Assembly: GCA_041859375.1 (NCBI GenBank)
Contig: JBHEKP010000206.1
Span: 1-13,477 of the forward strand
From: JBHEKP01 sp041859375
GTDB lineage: Bacteria > Hydrogenedentota > Hydrogenedentia > Hydrogenedentales > CAITNO01
Reading direction: 5' to 3'
Length of the DNA: 13,477 nucleotides
In this document: positions 1-7,095 of the stretch, piece after piece
Layout of the letters: each line of letters begins with the position of its first letter
How positions within the stretch are numbered: the stretch's first letter is position 1
The notes under the pieces: generated by a model
Told to the model about the DNA's origin: nothing
The model's input: only the letters and a program-made list of their open reading frames with translations
The model's database searches: none
Position numbers and translations under genes: made by a program

Positions 1-1
1 C

Positions 2-184
2 TCCTTCCAGACCATGGCCGTCGGCGTCGGCGGTGCCGTCGCGCCCCCCCTCATGGGGCTGCTCGCCGACCGCTACCACAGCATGGCCATCTGCTTCATC
101 CTCCCCCTCATCGGGTTCATCGTGCCCACCATCTACGGGCTTGTCTACCCCGCGCTGCTCGAAAAATCGCGCCGCGCCGCATAA
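2..184 (+). CDS. MFS transporter, C-terminal fragment (FHS/FucP-like sugar porter)
   Basis: The gene enters from the left edge in the frame starting at base 2 and ends at TAA 182-184, leaving 60 residues. The fragment has the motif GGAVAPPLMGLLADRY near its start, followed by a hydrophobic helix (MAICFILPLIGFIVPTIYG) and a short basic tail (EKSRRAA). The glycine/proline-rich helix followed by LADRY and a last helix with FIVPTIYG is typical of the C-terminal end of fucose/glucose-galactose permeases of the Major Facilitator Superfamily, inner-membrane proton-coupled sugar importers. Substrate cannot be told from this piece. A strong terminator follows 21 bases after the stop. The family call is moderate; membership in some MFS-type transporter is more certain. 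Confidence 0.7.
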   Translation, partial: SFQTMAVGVGGAVAPPLMGLLADRYHSMAICFILPLIGFIVPTIYGLVYPALLEKSRRAA

Positions 185-205
185 GCCCCCCCGTTCATGC
201 ATCAC

Positions 206-248
206 GCCCCCGTCCCCGGCCATGCGCCGGCGGCGGGGGCTTCCCTTT
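206..248 (+). terminator. Intrinsic terminator of the MFS transporter gene
   Basis: A GC-rich stem pairs 206-220 with 226-240 around a 5-base loop (CATGC). The 15-base arms pair throughout except for one mismatch and one G-T wobble. The pyrimidine tail TTCCCTTT (241-248) follows directly. Its place just after the MFS stop codon fits termination of that transcript. The tail is not a pure T run, so efficiency is uncertain. Confidence 0.65.
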
Positions 249-265
249 GCGTCCGGACCCGGTTG

Positions 266-473
266 GTTGGTGTGCTCAATGCTCACCCAACGTCACCAAT
301 GGCACTGCGGCGGGCAATTTTAGCTCGTTCCCAATTTGTGCTTGGGAACGCCCCTGTGCGCCAAGTTGCGCTTCGCAAGCAATAAGCATGGGGTGTGACG
401 TATGAAACTGGTGCCATGCTTATTGAAAGCACAACTTCACGGAAATAAAAGTAACCAAGTGCAACTTGGTGAC
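266..473. repeat. Cluster of REP-like palindromes in the intergenic region
   Basis: This fills most of the gene-free stretch 185-529. Palindromes seen: 266-275/281-291 (imperfect); 326-334/342-350, a perfect 9-bp CGTTCCCAA/TTGGGAACG; 366-370/374-378 (TTGCG/CGCAA); 380-391/414-425, a perfect 12-bp CAATAAGCATGG/CCATGCTTATTG; and 454-460/464-470 (ACCAAGT/ACTTGGT). Parts also cross-pair: 361-369 with 461-469 (CCAAGTTGC/GCAACTTGG) and 336-343 with 427-434 (TTGTGCTT/AAGCACAA). Three of the units look like variants of one palindrome of the form CCAA-n-TTGG, as in REP/BIME-type repeats. No coding sequence is convincing here. A structured RNA is an alternative reading. Confidence 0.6.
441..473 (-). 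terminator. Intrinsic terminator of the BLUF gene
   Basis: Read on the minus strand, the stem GTCACCAAGT/ACTTGGTTAC (one internal mismatch, loop TGC) is followed at once by TTTTATTTCC (complement of 441-450). It lies about 57 bases after the BLUF stop codon. The 3-base loop is tight. The same hairpin is the last unit of the palindrome cluster, so it may be a repeat that also serves as a terminator. Confidence 0.55.
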
Positions 474-529
474 TAGGAACGGCAGGCTTTCACCTGGTGC
501 CGATTCGGAGGGTTTGGGCAGGCCGCGTG

Positions 530-979
530 TTACCGGGTGTTGACGTCCATCTGGTCCCGTAAATGCTCCTGTTTCTGGTTCACAATCTCCACCACCAGGT
601 TCCGGGCCTGATCCGGAGTCAGCGCAAAGGGGTCGAATTTTCCCCGGCTTCCATAGTTGCGCAGTGTTTGCGGGTCCAGATCGCCGGCCTGCACAAAGGC
701 CATTGACCAGTCCTCGAACATGCGGCGTTCTATCTCCTGGTACTCAAGCAGGGTGACCCGGATATGACGGCTGTCGCGGACGATGTGGCCGTACAGCGTG
801 TTGACGGCGTCCTTCGGCCCTTCCAGGCACTGCATGAAAAACTGCGGGTCGTAGCAGAGCATCCCCGTGATGTCGCATGCGGGATTCCTGTGCCTGGCCA
901 CCTTCAGGATTTCCTGAATCGCGGCCATGTCGCACTCATCGGTCATCCGGCTCACATAAATCAAACGCACCAAACTCAT
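530..979 (-). CDS. BLUF-domain blue-light photoreceptor (FAD-binding)
   Basis: Predicted cytoplasmic protein of 149 residues: a BLUF domain (about residues 1-100) and a helical C-terminal tail of about 50 residues, with no attached output domain. The key flavin-pocket residues are all present with the same spacing as in AppA: Tyr8 (LIYVS), Asn32, Gln50 (FFMQCLEG), Trp91 and Met93 (DWSMAF), each offset by 13 from AppA Y21, N45, Q63, W104 and M106. The domain should therefore bind FAD and show the usual light-driven hydrogen-bond switch. The start ATG at 979 was chosen because the domain begins directly after it and AAGGG lies 8 bases upstream; the frame stays open to 1150 but that part has no family similarity. 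The partner is unknown, since short BLUF proteins signal by protein contact. It is a single-gene unit with a terminator downstream. Confidence 0.9.
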   Translation of the reverse strand: MSLVRLIYVSRMTDECDMAAIQEILKVARHRNPACDITGMLCYDPQFFMQCLEGPKDAVNTLYGHIVRDSRHIRVTLLEYQEIERRMFEDWSMAFVQAGDLDPQTLRNYGSRGKFDPFALTPDQARNLVVEIVNQKQEHLRDQMDVNTR

Positions 980-1341
980 GGTCTTCACCCTTTTTACCAC
1001 GCGGCGCGCGGCAGTGTGTAAACTGTTGAAACTGTGGTAAAAACACCCGGCGGAACACGGCACATTCCCGCGCCCCTTCGATGCGCGGAAAGGTGTTTTC
1101 GGTCCCAATTCCCTTTTTGGTGTCGCCAGCGCAGGCTTGTCATCGCCCATGGAAATTCTGGGGAGCCCGGAATCCTCGATTTGGCAATGCTTCCGCGGAC
1201 GGGCCGGGGGAATCTTTCCGTGGCGTTGCCCTGTTTAGAAAAAAACGATGACGGCAGGAATGGTTCGCAGGGCGGACAACCATTTCATGCCACGGCAACC
1301 ATGTCCTGCTGGAGTCGCAGGCAGACAAGGAGCATCAGGCT
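980..1341. other. Gene-free intergenic region between BLUF and lipoprotein genes
   Basis: This 362-base stretch separates divergent genes (BLUF on minus, lipoprotein on plus), so it must hold both promoters. I found no convincing -35/-10 pair on either strand. A direct repeat AAACTGT occurs twice, 9 bases apart, near 1020-1036. The only clear signal is the ribosome binding site AAGGAG at 1327-1332, 9 bases before the lipoprotein ATG. Open frames here on both strands lack family features and look like chance. Confidence 0.5.
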
Positions 1342-2193
1342 ATGAGCCCATTCCCTTCCAAATTGACGCCTGCCCTGGCGCTTGCCGCGTGCCTTTTTCT
1401 GCTTGGCTGTTCCGCGCCGAAACCTTGGCCCGAAAGCCCGCTCTATGAGACGCCCGTGAACGATCCGGACTGGGTGGCCCCGGCGGACAGGGAGGCGGCC
1501 ATGGCCGCCATGGCGGGGCATTACGCCCACTACGACGTGGTCGCCTACGAGGGGGAAACACCCAACGGGCCGCTGTCCACGTTTGTCATCTCATACGGCT
1601 TCACGGACCTGGTCGTCGAGGACGGGCAGCTTGTGGAGTACGACCGTTTTTGCCATGCGGAGCAAAAGGCCAACCAGAACATGACAACCACCTTTCCCGA
1701 CAGCGCCACGCAGGCGATTCTGCCCAGAAAGGCAGTCGTGGATGTTTACTGCGAAGACGGGGCGTGGAAGATAAGGCGGCCGGCGACGCCGACGCTGATC
1801 GGCATTGACGGCAACCCCGACCTCCCGCTGTCAATGGACCCCAACGACCCTCTGGTCAATGACGCCGACAACGACGGGAAACCCGGCGTCACCGTGTTCG
1901 TGAAACTGTTCGGATTGATTAAGGGCGAGATTTACATCGCGCGCCGCGAGATATTTCAGAACGAGATGACACTTTATTCTGACGGCACCCTGCGGGGCAC
2001 AGTGGTTGACGACTCGGAGCAGCTTGTGGTCGGCGCGTCCCTGGGCATCCTGAACCAGCCCAACAACCCGGACCAGCGGAGGGATCCGGGCCTGAACCCG
2101 ATCATCCTCGTTCCCGTTCCCGGCGACATGGACACCTGCGGGGAACTCATGGCGAACCGGGATGCGCTGTTTCCGGCAGAGCCCGCCTTCTAA
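1342..2193 (+). CDS. Predicted lipoprotein with an Asp-rich, calcium-loop-like motif
   Basis: Protein of 283 residues. The N-terminus is a lipoprotein signal: Lys7, a hydrophobic stretch (residues 8-21) and the lipobox LLGC with Cys23 as the predicted lipidated residue, so it should be anchored to a membrane facing the periplasm or outside. The mature part has no domain I recognise. Residues 174-184 read DADNDGKPGVT, a DxDxDG loop like those in EF-hand or thrombospondin-type-3 calcium sites; a Pro/Asp-rich stretch precedes it. Four Cys occur in the mature region beyond Cys23 when those near residues 104, 137 and 262 are counted as possible disulfide partners, though pairing is unknown. AAGGAG sits 9 bases before the ATG. 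The stop codon overlaps the stop of the converging gene. Function unknown. Confidence 0.8.
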   Translation: MSPFPSKLTPALALAACLFLLGCSAPKPWPESPLYETPVNDPDWVAPADREAAMAAMAGHYAHYDVVAYEGETPNGPLSTFVISYGFTDLVVEDGQLVEYDRFCHAEQKANQNMTTTFPDSATQAILPRKAVVDVYCEDGAWKIRRPATPTLIGIDGNPDLPLSMDPNDPLVNDADNDGKPGVTVFVKLFGLIKGEIYIARREIFQNEMTLYSDGTLRGTVVDDSEQLVVGASLGILNQPNNPDQRRDPGLNPIILVPVPGDMDTCGELMANRDALFPAEPAF

Positions 2194-3653
2194 ACGGGCG
2201 GCACGCGCGGTGTGGCGGCCTCGCGCGCTATGCCCGCGAGCATGCCCGCAAAGACGAACTGATGGACGGGATAAAGCGCATACCAATACAGCAGCCCGGT
2301 CAGCCCGACGGGATCGTATTGCGCCGTCTGGCAAATCACGCTGCCCTCCCCGTCGGGCTCCACGTCAAACTGTAGCCAGGCCCGTCCCGGCATGCGCATT
2401 TCCGCCGCTAGGGTCAGCCGCCGCGGCGGGTCAAAGGCCTCCACGCGCCAGCAGTCAATCACATCCCCCAAACGGAGTCGCTCCGGATCGCGCCGGCCCC
2501 GGTGCATCCCCACGCCGCCGGCCGCCCAGTCAATCAGGCCGCGCAATTGCCACAGCCGTTTCCCGTAATACCATCCCCTTTGGCCCCCTATCCGCTGTAT
2601 CGGGGCAAACGCCGCCTCGGGCGGCGCGTTCACGCGGATTTGCCGCGAATCCACAAGCCGGTTGCCAAAGGCGGTGCCGCCCCACCCGCGCGGGCTGGCC
2701 GCGGACATCGCGTCGGTCCAGCGTGTCTCGGAAAACTGCTCGTCCTCGTTGCGCAGGGCGAGGGCGATCGCCTCGCGCACACCCATCGGACGGATGTCGA
2801 AATCGTCCAGGGCGCCGGTGTGAAGCACCACGCTGGGCGTCGTGATGCTGTCCACCAGCTTGCGCCCGATGGACGCAAACACCGGGGTCACCAGGCCGAG
2901 CCACAGGCTGGACAGCCAGGGCGTGAGCACCGGCACGGGGATGAAGAGCCGCCGCAGGCCGACCGCGCGCCCATACTCCCGCATCAGTTCGACGTATGAC
3001 ATCCGGTCGGTTCCGCCAATCTCGTAGACACGGTGGGGGGCCGGTTCCAGATCGACCGCGGCGGCGAGGTAGGCAAGCACATCCTGAATGGCAATCGGCT
3101 GCGCCTTCACGGACACCCAGCGGGGGGTGACCATGACCGGCAGGCGCTGGACCAGGGCGCGGATCAGCTCGAATGACAGGCTCCCGCTGCCGATGATGAT
3201 GGAGGCCCGGAACTCGATGGTCTCGATGCCGGAGGAACGCAGCACGTCGCCCACCCGCAGGCGGCTGCGCATGTGGGAGGAGGGCGGGGCCGTCTCGTCG
3301 CACAGGCCGCCCAGATAGATGATCCGCCGCACGCCCGCGCTTCGGGCCGCCTCCGCGAAGTGGCGCGCGGCGCGCTCCTCCTCCTGTTCAAAATCCCCCC
3401 CGCTTGCCAGCGAGTGGACGAGATAATACGCGGCATCCGCGCCCTGGAACGCGGGGGCAAGCGAACCGGGCTCGGACAAGTCCGCCTGAACGACCTGCGT
3501 GCCGGGTCCGGTGCGGCCCTTGAGCACTTCGGGCCGCCTGGCCAGGCAGCGCACGCGTTCGCCCCGGTCCTGCAGCATTCGGAGCAAACGCCCCCCGACG
3601 TAACCCGTCGCGCCCGCTATCAGGATGAGTCTGTTCCGTTCAGGTGCTGTCAC
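2190..3653 (-). CDS. YbjT-like atypical SDR fused to a DUF2867 domain
   Basis: From GTG 3653 the protein has 487 residues. Residues 8-300 form an atypical short-chain dehydrogenase: the dinucleotide motif GATGYVGG is at 14-21, and Arg39-Arg40 after the second strand suggest NADP(H). In place of the classical YxxxK there is SHMRSR, as in NmrA-like and YbjT-type members, so catalytic dehydrogenase activity is doubtful. Blocks such as GSGSLSFELIRALVQRLPVM and TPRWVSVKAQPIAIQDVL are typical of YbjT. Residues from about 327 to 480 match DUF2867 (DVIDCWRVE, PGRAWLQF, YWYALYPVHQFVF), an SRPBCC-like fold that may bind a hydrophobic ligand. A TTG at 3692 would add 13 residues, but GTG 3653 has a G-rich leader and starts closer to the first strand. 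It lies 52 bases after the upstream SDR, probably in one operon. Substrate unknown. Confidence 0.85.
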   Translation of the reverse strand: MTAPERNRLILIAGATGYVGGRLLRMLQDRGERVRCLARRPEVLKGRTGPGTQVVQADLSEPGSLAPAFQGADAAYYLVHSLASGGDFEQEEERAARHFAEAARSAGVRRIIYLGGLCDETAPPSSHMRSRLRVGDVLRSSGIETIEFRASIIIGSGSLSFELIRALVQRLPVMVTPRWVSVKAQPIAIQDVLAYLAAAVDLEPAPHRVYEIGGTDRMSYVELMREYGRAVGLRRLFIPVPVLTPWLSSLWLGLVTPVFASIGRKLVDSITTPSVVLHTGALDDFDIRPMGVREAIALALRNEDEQFSETRWTDAMSAASPRGWGGTAFGNRLVDSRQIRVNAPPEAAFAPIQRIGGQRGWYYGKRLWQLRGLIDWAAGGVGMHRGRRDPERLRLGDVIDCWRVEAFDPPRRLTLAAEMRMPGRAWLQFDVEPDGEGSVICQTAQYDPVGLTGLLYWYALYPVHQFVFAGMLAGIAREAATPRVPPV

Positions 3654-3705
3654 GTCAACGCCCCCCGTGAGGCCTTCATGGAAACCGGCCAACCGCCCGA
3701 CCCGC

Positions 3706-4548
3706 TCACGGTTTGGGTTTTGTGTTTCGCCGGCCGGCCTCGAATTTGGCGAGCTTTCCCCGGGTGCCGAGGCGGATGGCCCGGCGGAGCAGGCCGGGGA
3801 AGAGGCGCTGCGCGAGGCAGGCGAGCTTGGCGTGGCTGGTGATGATGAGTTCCGGCCTGCGGCGGTAAAGGGCGGAGACGATCTGGCGCGCCGCCTTTTC
3901 GCGGGGCATCACCAGCCAGCCGGGCACGGGGTCCGGGTTGCCGGTGTATTCGCCCCGGTTGTTGACGCTGCGGATTTCGCTCTCCACAAAGCCCGGGCTG
4001 ATGACCGTGACGGAGACGCCGCACTCGTCCAGCTCGTGATAGATGGACTCGCCCAGGCTGATGACGGCGGCCTTGCTGCTGTTGTAGGCGGAGGTGGAGG
4101 GGGTGCCGAATTTGCCCGCAATGCTGGCCACCATGCCCAGCCGCCCCTTGGACGCCTTGAGATGGGGGAGCACGGCGTGGATGGTGTTGATCAGGCCGAA
4201 GAAGTTCACCTCGAACTGGCGGCGGTAGTCGTCCAGGGAGAGGCGCTCCAGCTGCCCCGCCACGCCGAAGCCCGCGTTGGCCAGCGCGACATCAATGCCG
4301 CCCCACGCCTCCGCCACGGCCCCGGCGGCGTCCCTGAGCCCCTCCGCGTCGGTCACGTCGCACTGGAAGATCATGGCCCCGCCGCCCGCCGCCTCGATGG
4401 CTTTTTTCACCTCTTCCAGCCGGTCCAGCCGCCGCGCCAGCATGGCGACCCTGGCCCCCTCGGCGGCGAAGGCGCGCGCGGCGGCCTCGCCGATGCCGGA
4501 GGACGCGCCGGTGATGAACACTGTTTTTCCCGCAAACAAGCCCGGCAT
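3706..4548 (-). CDS. Classical SDR-family NAD(P)-dependent oxidoreductase
   Basis: Protein of 280 residues with all classical short-chain dehydrogenase motifs: TGASSGIG (13-20), Arg39-Arg40 after strand 2 (NADP(H) preference), Asp64, NAG (91-93), Asn115, catalytic Ser142, Tyr155 and Lys159 (YNSSK), and the SPGFVESE segment after strand 6. It should reduce or oxidise a carbonyl/alcohol; the substrate cannot be read from sequence. The tail beyond residue 220 is basic and helical, with an amphipathic look (AQRLFPGLLRRAIRLG), as in SDRs that touch membranes or lipids. A strong AGGAGG is 8 bases before the ATG. It starts 30 bases after the upstream Ala/Pro-rich gene and is followed by the YbjT-like gene on the same strand, so the three are likely co-transcribed. 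Confidence 0.9.
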   Translation of the reverse strand: MPGLFAGKTVFITGASSGIGEAAARAFAAEGARVAMLARRLDRLEEVKKAIEAAGGGAMIFQCDVTDAEGLRDAAGAVAEAWGGIDVALANAGFGVAGQLERLSLDDYRRQFEVNFFGLINTIHAVLPHLKASKGRLGMVASIAGKFGTPSTSAYNSSKAAVISLGESIYHELDECGVSVTVISPGFVESEIRSVNNRGEYTGNPDPVPGWLVMPREKAARQIVSALYRRRPELIITSHAKLACLAQRLFPGLLRRAIRLGTRGKLAKFEAGRRNTKPKP

Positions 4549-4578
4549 GGTCCGTTCCTCCTGTGCGCGCGCGGAAGA

Positions 4579-5070
4579 TCAGTGGAGGCGCTTCAGCGCG
4601 ACGCCGTTCATGAACAGGTTGTTGCCCCGTATCTCGGCGGCGATGGAAATGTTCTGTCCGAAGGCGCTCGCGTTGGCCATGACCATGTTGCCCTGGACGC
4701 TCCACGTGGCGGGGATTTGCCCCACCAGGGGATGGGAGGCGATCGCCTGGCCGCCGCCGTTGATCTGCACCTTCACCGTGCCCTGGGGCAGGTGGGCCTC
4801 CCACATCGTGCCCACAAGCGTCTGGGCGTTGAGCCCCTGCTGGGCGGGCATCGCGGCCATGGGCTGCTCCTGCGGCGCGTAGGCCTGCGGCGCGGGCATC
4901 ACGGGCTGCTGCATTGGCGCGGGCATGGCCGGCCGGGCCGCCGGGGCGGGGGCCGCGGCGGCCTTTGCCGCGGGCGCGGCGCTTTTGTTCATCGCCTTCA
5001 TGGCGATGGGAAACCCGAAAAACAGCACAAAAACGACCACCGCCACAATGATTAAGGTCTTGTTGTCCAC
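4579..5070 (-). CDS. Unrecognised protein: N-terminal membrane anchor, Ala/Pro linker, small C-terminal domain
   Basis: Protein of 163 residues. Residues 5-24 form one strongly hydrophobic helix (TLIIVAVVVFVLFFGFPIAM) bounded by Lys, most likely an uncleaved anchor. Residues 31-80 are a low-complexity Ala/Pro/Gln/Met linker. Residues 84-163 look like a compact beta-rich domain with regular glycines (GTMWEAHLPQGTVKVQINGG, ATWSVQGNMVMANA, EIRGNNLFMNG). The start is GTG 5070, supported by GGAAGGA 7 bases upstream. I do not recognise the C-terminal domain; it vaguely resembles small lipocalin-like or META-like folds that read 'W..v.G..l'. It is probably first in an operon with two SDR genes, which may point to a membrane-linked redox or lipid role, but that is only context. 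Confidence 0.7.
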   Translation of the reverse strand: MDNKTLIIVAVVVFVLFFGFPIAMKAMNKSAAPAAKAAAAPAPAARPAMPAPMQQPVMPAPQAYAPQEQPMAAMPAQQGLNAQTLVGTMWEAHLPQGTVKVQINGGGQAIASHPLVGQIPATWSVQGNMVMANASAFGQNISIAAEIRGNNLFMNGVALKRLH

Positions 5071-5217
5071 GAAATAATCCTTCCAGTATGAAACGCGCCC
5101 GGCGCGCCGCCGGAACTTTCAGGCGTCTAATGATAGCACACCGGGGAATTTGTATTCGCCGGATGGGTGGAAAAAAATTAACCGGAACACATGGAAAAGG
5201 GGAGGGACGCGGGGGGC

Positions 5218-5261
5218 ATAAAAAGAACGCCGCCGGTCACCCTTGGGGGAAACCGGCGGCG
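5218..5261 (-). terminator. Intrinsic terminator of the methyltransferase operon
   Basis: On the minus strand a perfect 10-bp stem CGCCGCCGGT/ACCGGCGGCG (5252-5261 with 5228-5237, 14-base loop) is followed by TTCTTTTTAT. It lies about 16 bases after the corrinoid-protein stop codon, the expected place for a rho-independent terminator. Confidence 0.85.
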
Positions 5262-5276
5262 CGGTCTGGAAACGGG

Positions 5277-5942
5277 TTAGTTGTTCTGGACGTTCAGCCA
5301 GTCAATGATGCCCTGGGGATCGGGGGAGTAGGCGTCCGCGCCAATCTTGTCGCAGAATTCCTGGGTGAGGGGTGCGCCGCCCACCACCACCCGGGCCTTC
5401 GGATCCTTTTCCTTCACCATCTTGGTGGTCTTTTCCATGTTGACCATGGTGGTGGTAAGCAGGGCGCTGAGGCCGACAATCGCGCCGGGGTGCTGCTCGA
5501 GGGAAGCCAGGAATTTCTCCGGGGACACGTCCACGCCCAGGTCAACCACCTCGTAGCCCGCGCCCTCCATCATCATGCGCACAAGGTTCTTGCCGATGTC
5601 GTGCAGGTCGCCCTGGACGGTGCCCACAATGAACACACCCTTGTGCTTGGCCTGGCCGGAGGCGAAGAAGGGCTTCAACTGGTCCATGCCCGCGGTCATG
5701 GCCTTGGCGGCCATCAGCAGATCCGGCACGTACACCTCGTTGCGGCTGAACTTCCTGCCCACCTCGCCCATGCCGATCATGAGGCCCTTGGTGAGGATGT
5801 CGTTGGGGTCCACGCCGTTGGCGAGGGCGTCGCGCACCAGCTCGAACACGCCGTCCTGGCCGCGAAGGTCCGGAGGGTAGGCGGAGGTCTGGTTGATCTT
5901 TCCACGGGTCACGCAGGTGGCAATGCTTTCACAGTAGTCCAT
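5277..5942 (-). CDS. Corrinoid (B12-binding) methyltransferase protein, MtaC/MttC-like
   Basis: Protein of 221 residues. Residues about 30-95 form the helical cap domain (B12-binding-2), and residues 100-221 the Rossmann-like cobalamin domain. The B12 signature is complete: D112-L-H114-D-I-G117 with His114 as the lower cobalt ligand, S159-A-L-L near 159-162, and the GG at 188-189. Such proteins carry a methyl group on cobalt between a substrate-specific methyltransferase and an acceptor-side enzyme. The frame runs open upstream to 6122, but family similarity starts near MDYCESIA and GGGAG lies 9 bases before ATG 5942, so this start was chosen. Residues 1-28 before the cap contain two Cys (4, 10). 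It follows the UroD-like gene by 43 bases and is ended by a strong terminator. No reactivation (RamA-like) gene is in the window. Confidence 0.92.
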   Translation of the reverse strand: MDYCESIATCVTRGKINQTSAYPPDLRGQDGVFELVRDALANGVDPNDILTKGLMIGMGEVGRKFSRNEVYVPDLLMAAKAMTAGMDQLKPFFASGQAKHKGVFIVGTVQGDLHDIGKNLVRMMMEGAGYEVVDLGVDVSPEKFLASLEQHPGAIVGLSALLTTTMVNMEKTTKMVKEKDPKARVVVGGAPLTQEFCDKIGADAYSPDPQGIIDWLNVQNN

Positions 5943-5985
5943 GACGCCAATCTCCCAGCGGTTATGGTTAGGTCCGCAAACTATA

Positions 5986-7065
5986 CTACAAGTTTTTCCC
6001 CAATTCCAAGCCCCGCTCGATAAAGAACTTGTACGTTTCATAGGCCACCTGGTTGGGGATGCTGTGGTCGGAGTGGAGCACATAACCGTGGCCTTGTTTG
6101 ACTTCGGGGATCTTGGACGCAAGTTCGCGCTCCACCACGGAACGGTCGTTCGAGTACAGGGTGCGCACGTCCATGCCCCCCATGAGGGACAGGCGGCCGC
6201 CGAATTCCCGGTGCAGTTTCAGCAGGTCCATGCCCGCCTTCACCTCAATCACCTGGAGGCAGTCAATGCCCGCCTCAATCATGCCGGGCACCAGCGGCTC
6301 CACATAGCCGCAGGAGTGCATGATCACCGGCAGCCCCCGGCTTTTCGCGTGGTCAATGGTCAGGCGGTGGCCAGGTTGGATGTTCTCCCGGTACATGTCC
6401 GGCGACATGAAGGGGCGGCCCTTGAAGCCCATGTCCTCGTAAAACCAAACGCCGTCCGGCGGCCCCTCCTCCGCGAAGAGGATTTCCATCAGGTCCACCG
6501 TGAGCCGGGCGTACACCGAAACCATGTCCCTCACCCAGTCCGGGTCCACCGCCATGCCCGTCAGCATGTGCTGGTGGCCGCAGACCGGATGCATCAGCTC
6601 GAACACGTTCACCCCCGCCCAGAAGAAAAAACGGCCCTTTTCCGCCGCCTGCCGCTTCGCGTTCCGGTAGGCCTCGAAATTGACCCGCCGCCGCTCCGGG
6701 GTGAGCAGCGGTTTCACATGCTCCTCCCAGCCGCGCCGGTCCTGCACCAGGAAGTCCACATGCTCCGGCGTGGCGTCATGGGTCTTGCTCACCCGCAGCA
6801 GCGCCCCGTTGCCGTCGCGCCGCAGCAGGGTCTCCTCCGTCTCCTCCACCGTGACCGGCTCAAAGTCCGGGTCGGCGGTGGTGTTGAAGGGCCAGCAGCC
6901 CTGCATGTCAAAGCCGAAATGGTCCTCCAGGCTTTCATCGGGCCCCACATGCCCCTGCGACCGCCACAGCGACAGGGTGTCACCCCAGAAATGCTCAAAC
7001 AGGCCTATCCGGTCCGCCGGCGCGCGCCTGAGTATCCGTGAAATCCGCTCCACACCCGTCATCAT
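5986..7065 (-). CDS. Uroporphyrinogen-decarboxylase-like (MtaA/MtbA-type) methyltransferase
   Basis: Protein of 359 residues, the usual length for the UroD superfamily TIM barrel. Visible family blocks: FEHFWGDT (23-30), the WFYEDMGFKGRPFMSPDMYR segment (207-226) and HSCG (250-253), the latter being the HxC pair that binds zinc in cobalamin-dependent methyltransferases; HSDHSIPNQV (331-340) closes the barrel. True haem-pathway UroD enzymes lack the HxC pair, so a role in methyl transfer to or from a corrinoid protein is favoured, in agreement with the corrinoid gene 43 bases downstream. The methyl donor or acceptor (for example a methoxylated or methylamine-type compound, or coenzyme) is unknown. 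The start ATG 7065 has GGGAAG upstream; a second ATG follows directly. Expected in the cytoplasm. Confidence 0.9.
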   Translation of the reverse strand: MMTGVERISRILRRAPADRIGLFEHFWGDTLSLWRSQGHVGPDESLEDHFGFDMQGCWPFNTTADPDFEPVTVEETEETLLRRDGNGALLRVSKTHDATPEHVDFLVQDRRGWEEHVKPLLTPERRRVNFEAYRNAKRQAAEKGRFFFWAGVNVFELMHPVCGHQHMLTGMAVDPDWVRDMVSVYARLTVDLMEILFAEEGPPDGVWFYEDMGFKGRPFMSPDMYRENIQPGHRLTIDHAKSRGLPVIMHSCGYVEPLVPGMIEAGIDCLQVIEVKAGMDLLKLHREFGGRLSLMGGMDVRTLYSNDRSVVERELASKIPEVKQGHGYVLHSDHSIPNQVAYETYKFFIERGLELGKNL

Positions 7066-7095
7066 GGGCAGCTTCCCGCCTTTCCGCCGTCCGTC

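Noticed and set aside
266..473. CRISPR-like array in the palindrome cluster
   Set aside because: The units are unequal palindromes without constant repeats or regular spacers, and no cas gene is present.
980..1150. N-terminal extension of the BLUF protein
   Set aside because: BLUF similarity starts immediately after Met at 979 and the extra 57 residues have no family match.
1034..1345. 103-codon plus-strand frame before the lipoprotein gene
   Set aside because: No ribosome binding site, no family similarity, Arg/Cys-rich composition; likely chance.
3625..5055. 476-codon open frame on the plus strand
   Set aside because: Antisense to the SDR and the Ala/Pro-rich gene, both supported by motifs and ribosome binding sites; no domain recognisable.
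5943..6122. N-terminal extension of the corrinoid protein
   Set aside because: It overlaps the end of the UroD-like gene in another frame, and a ribosome binding site precedes ATG 5942.
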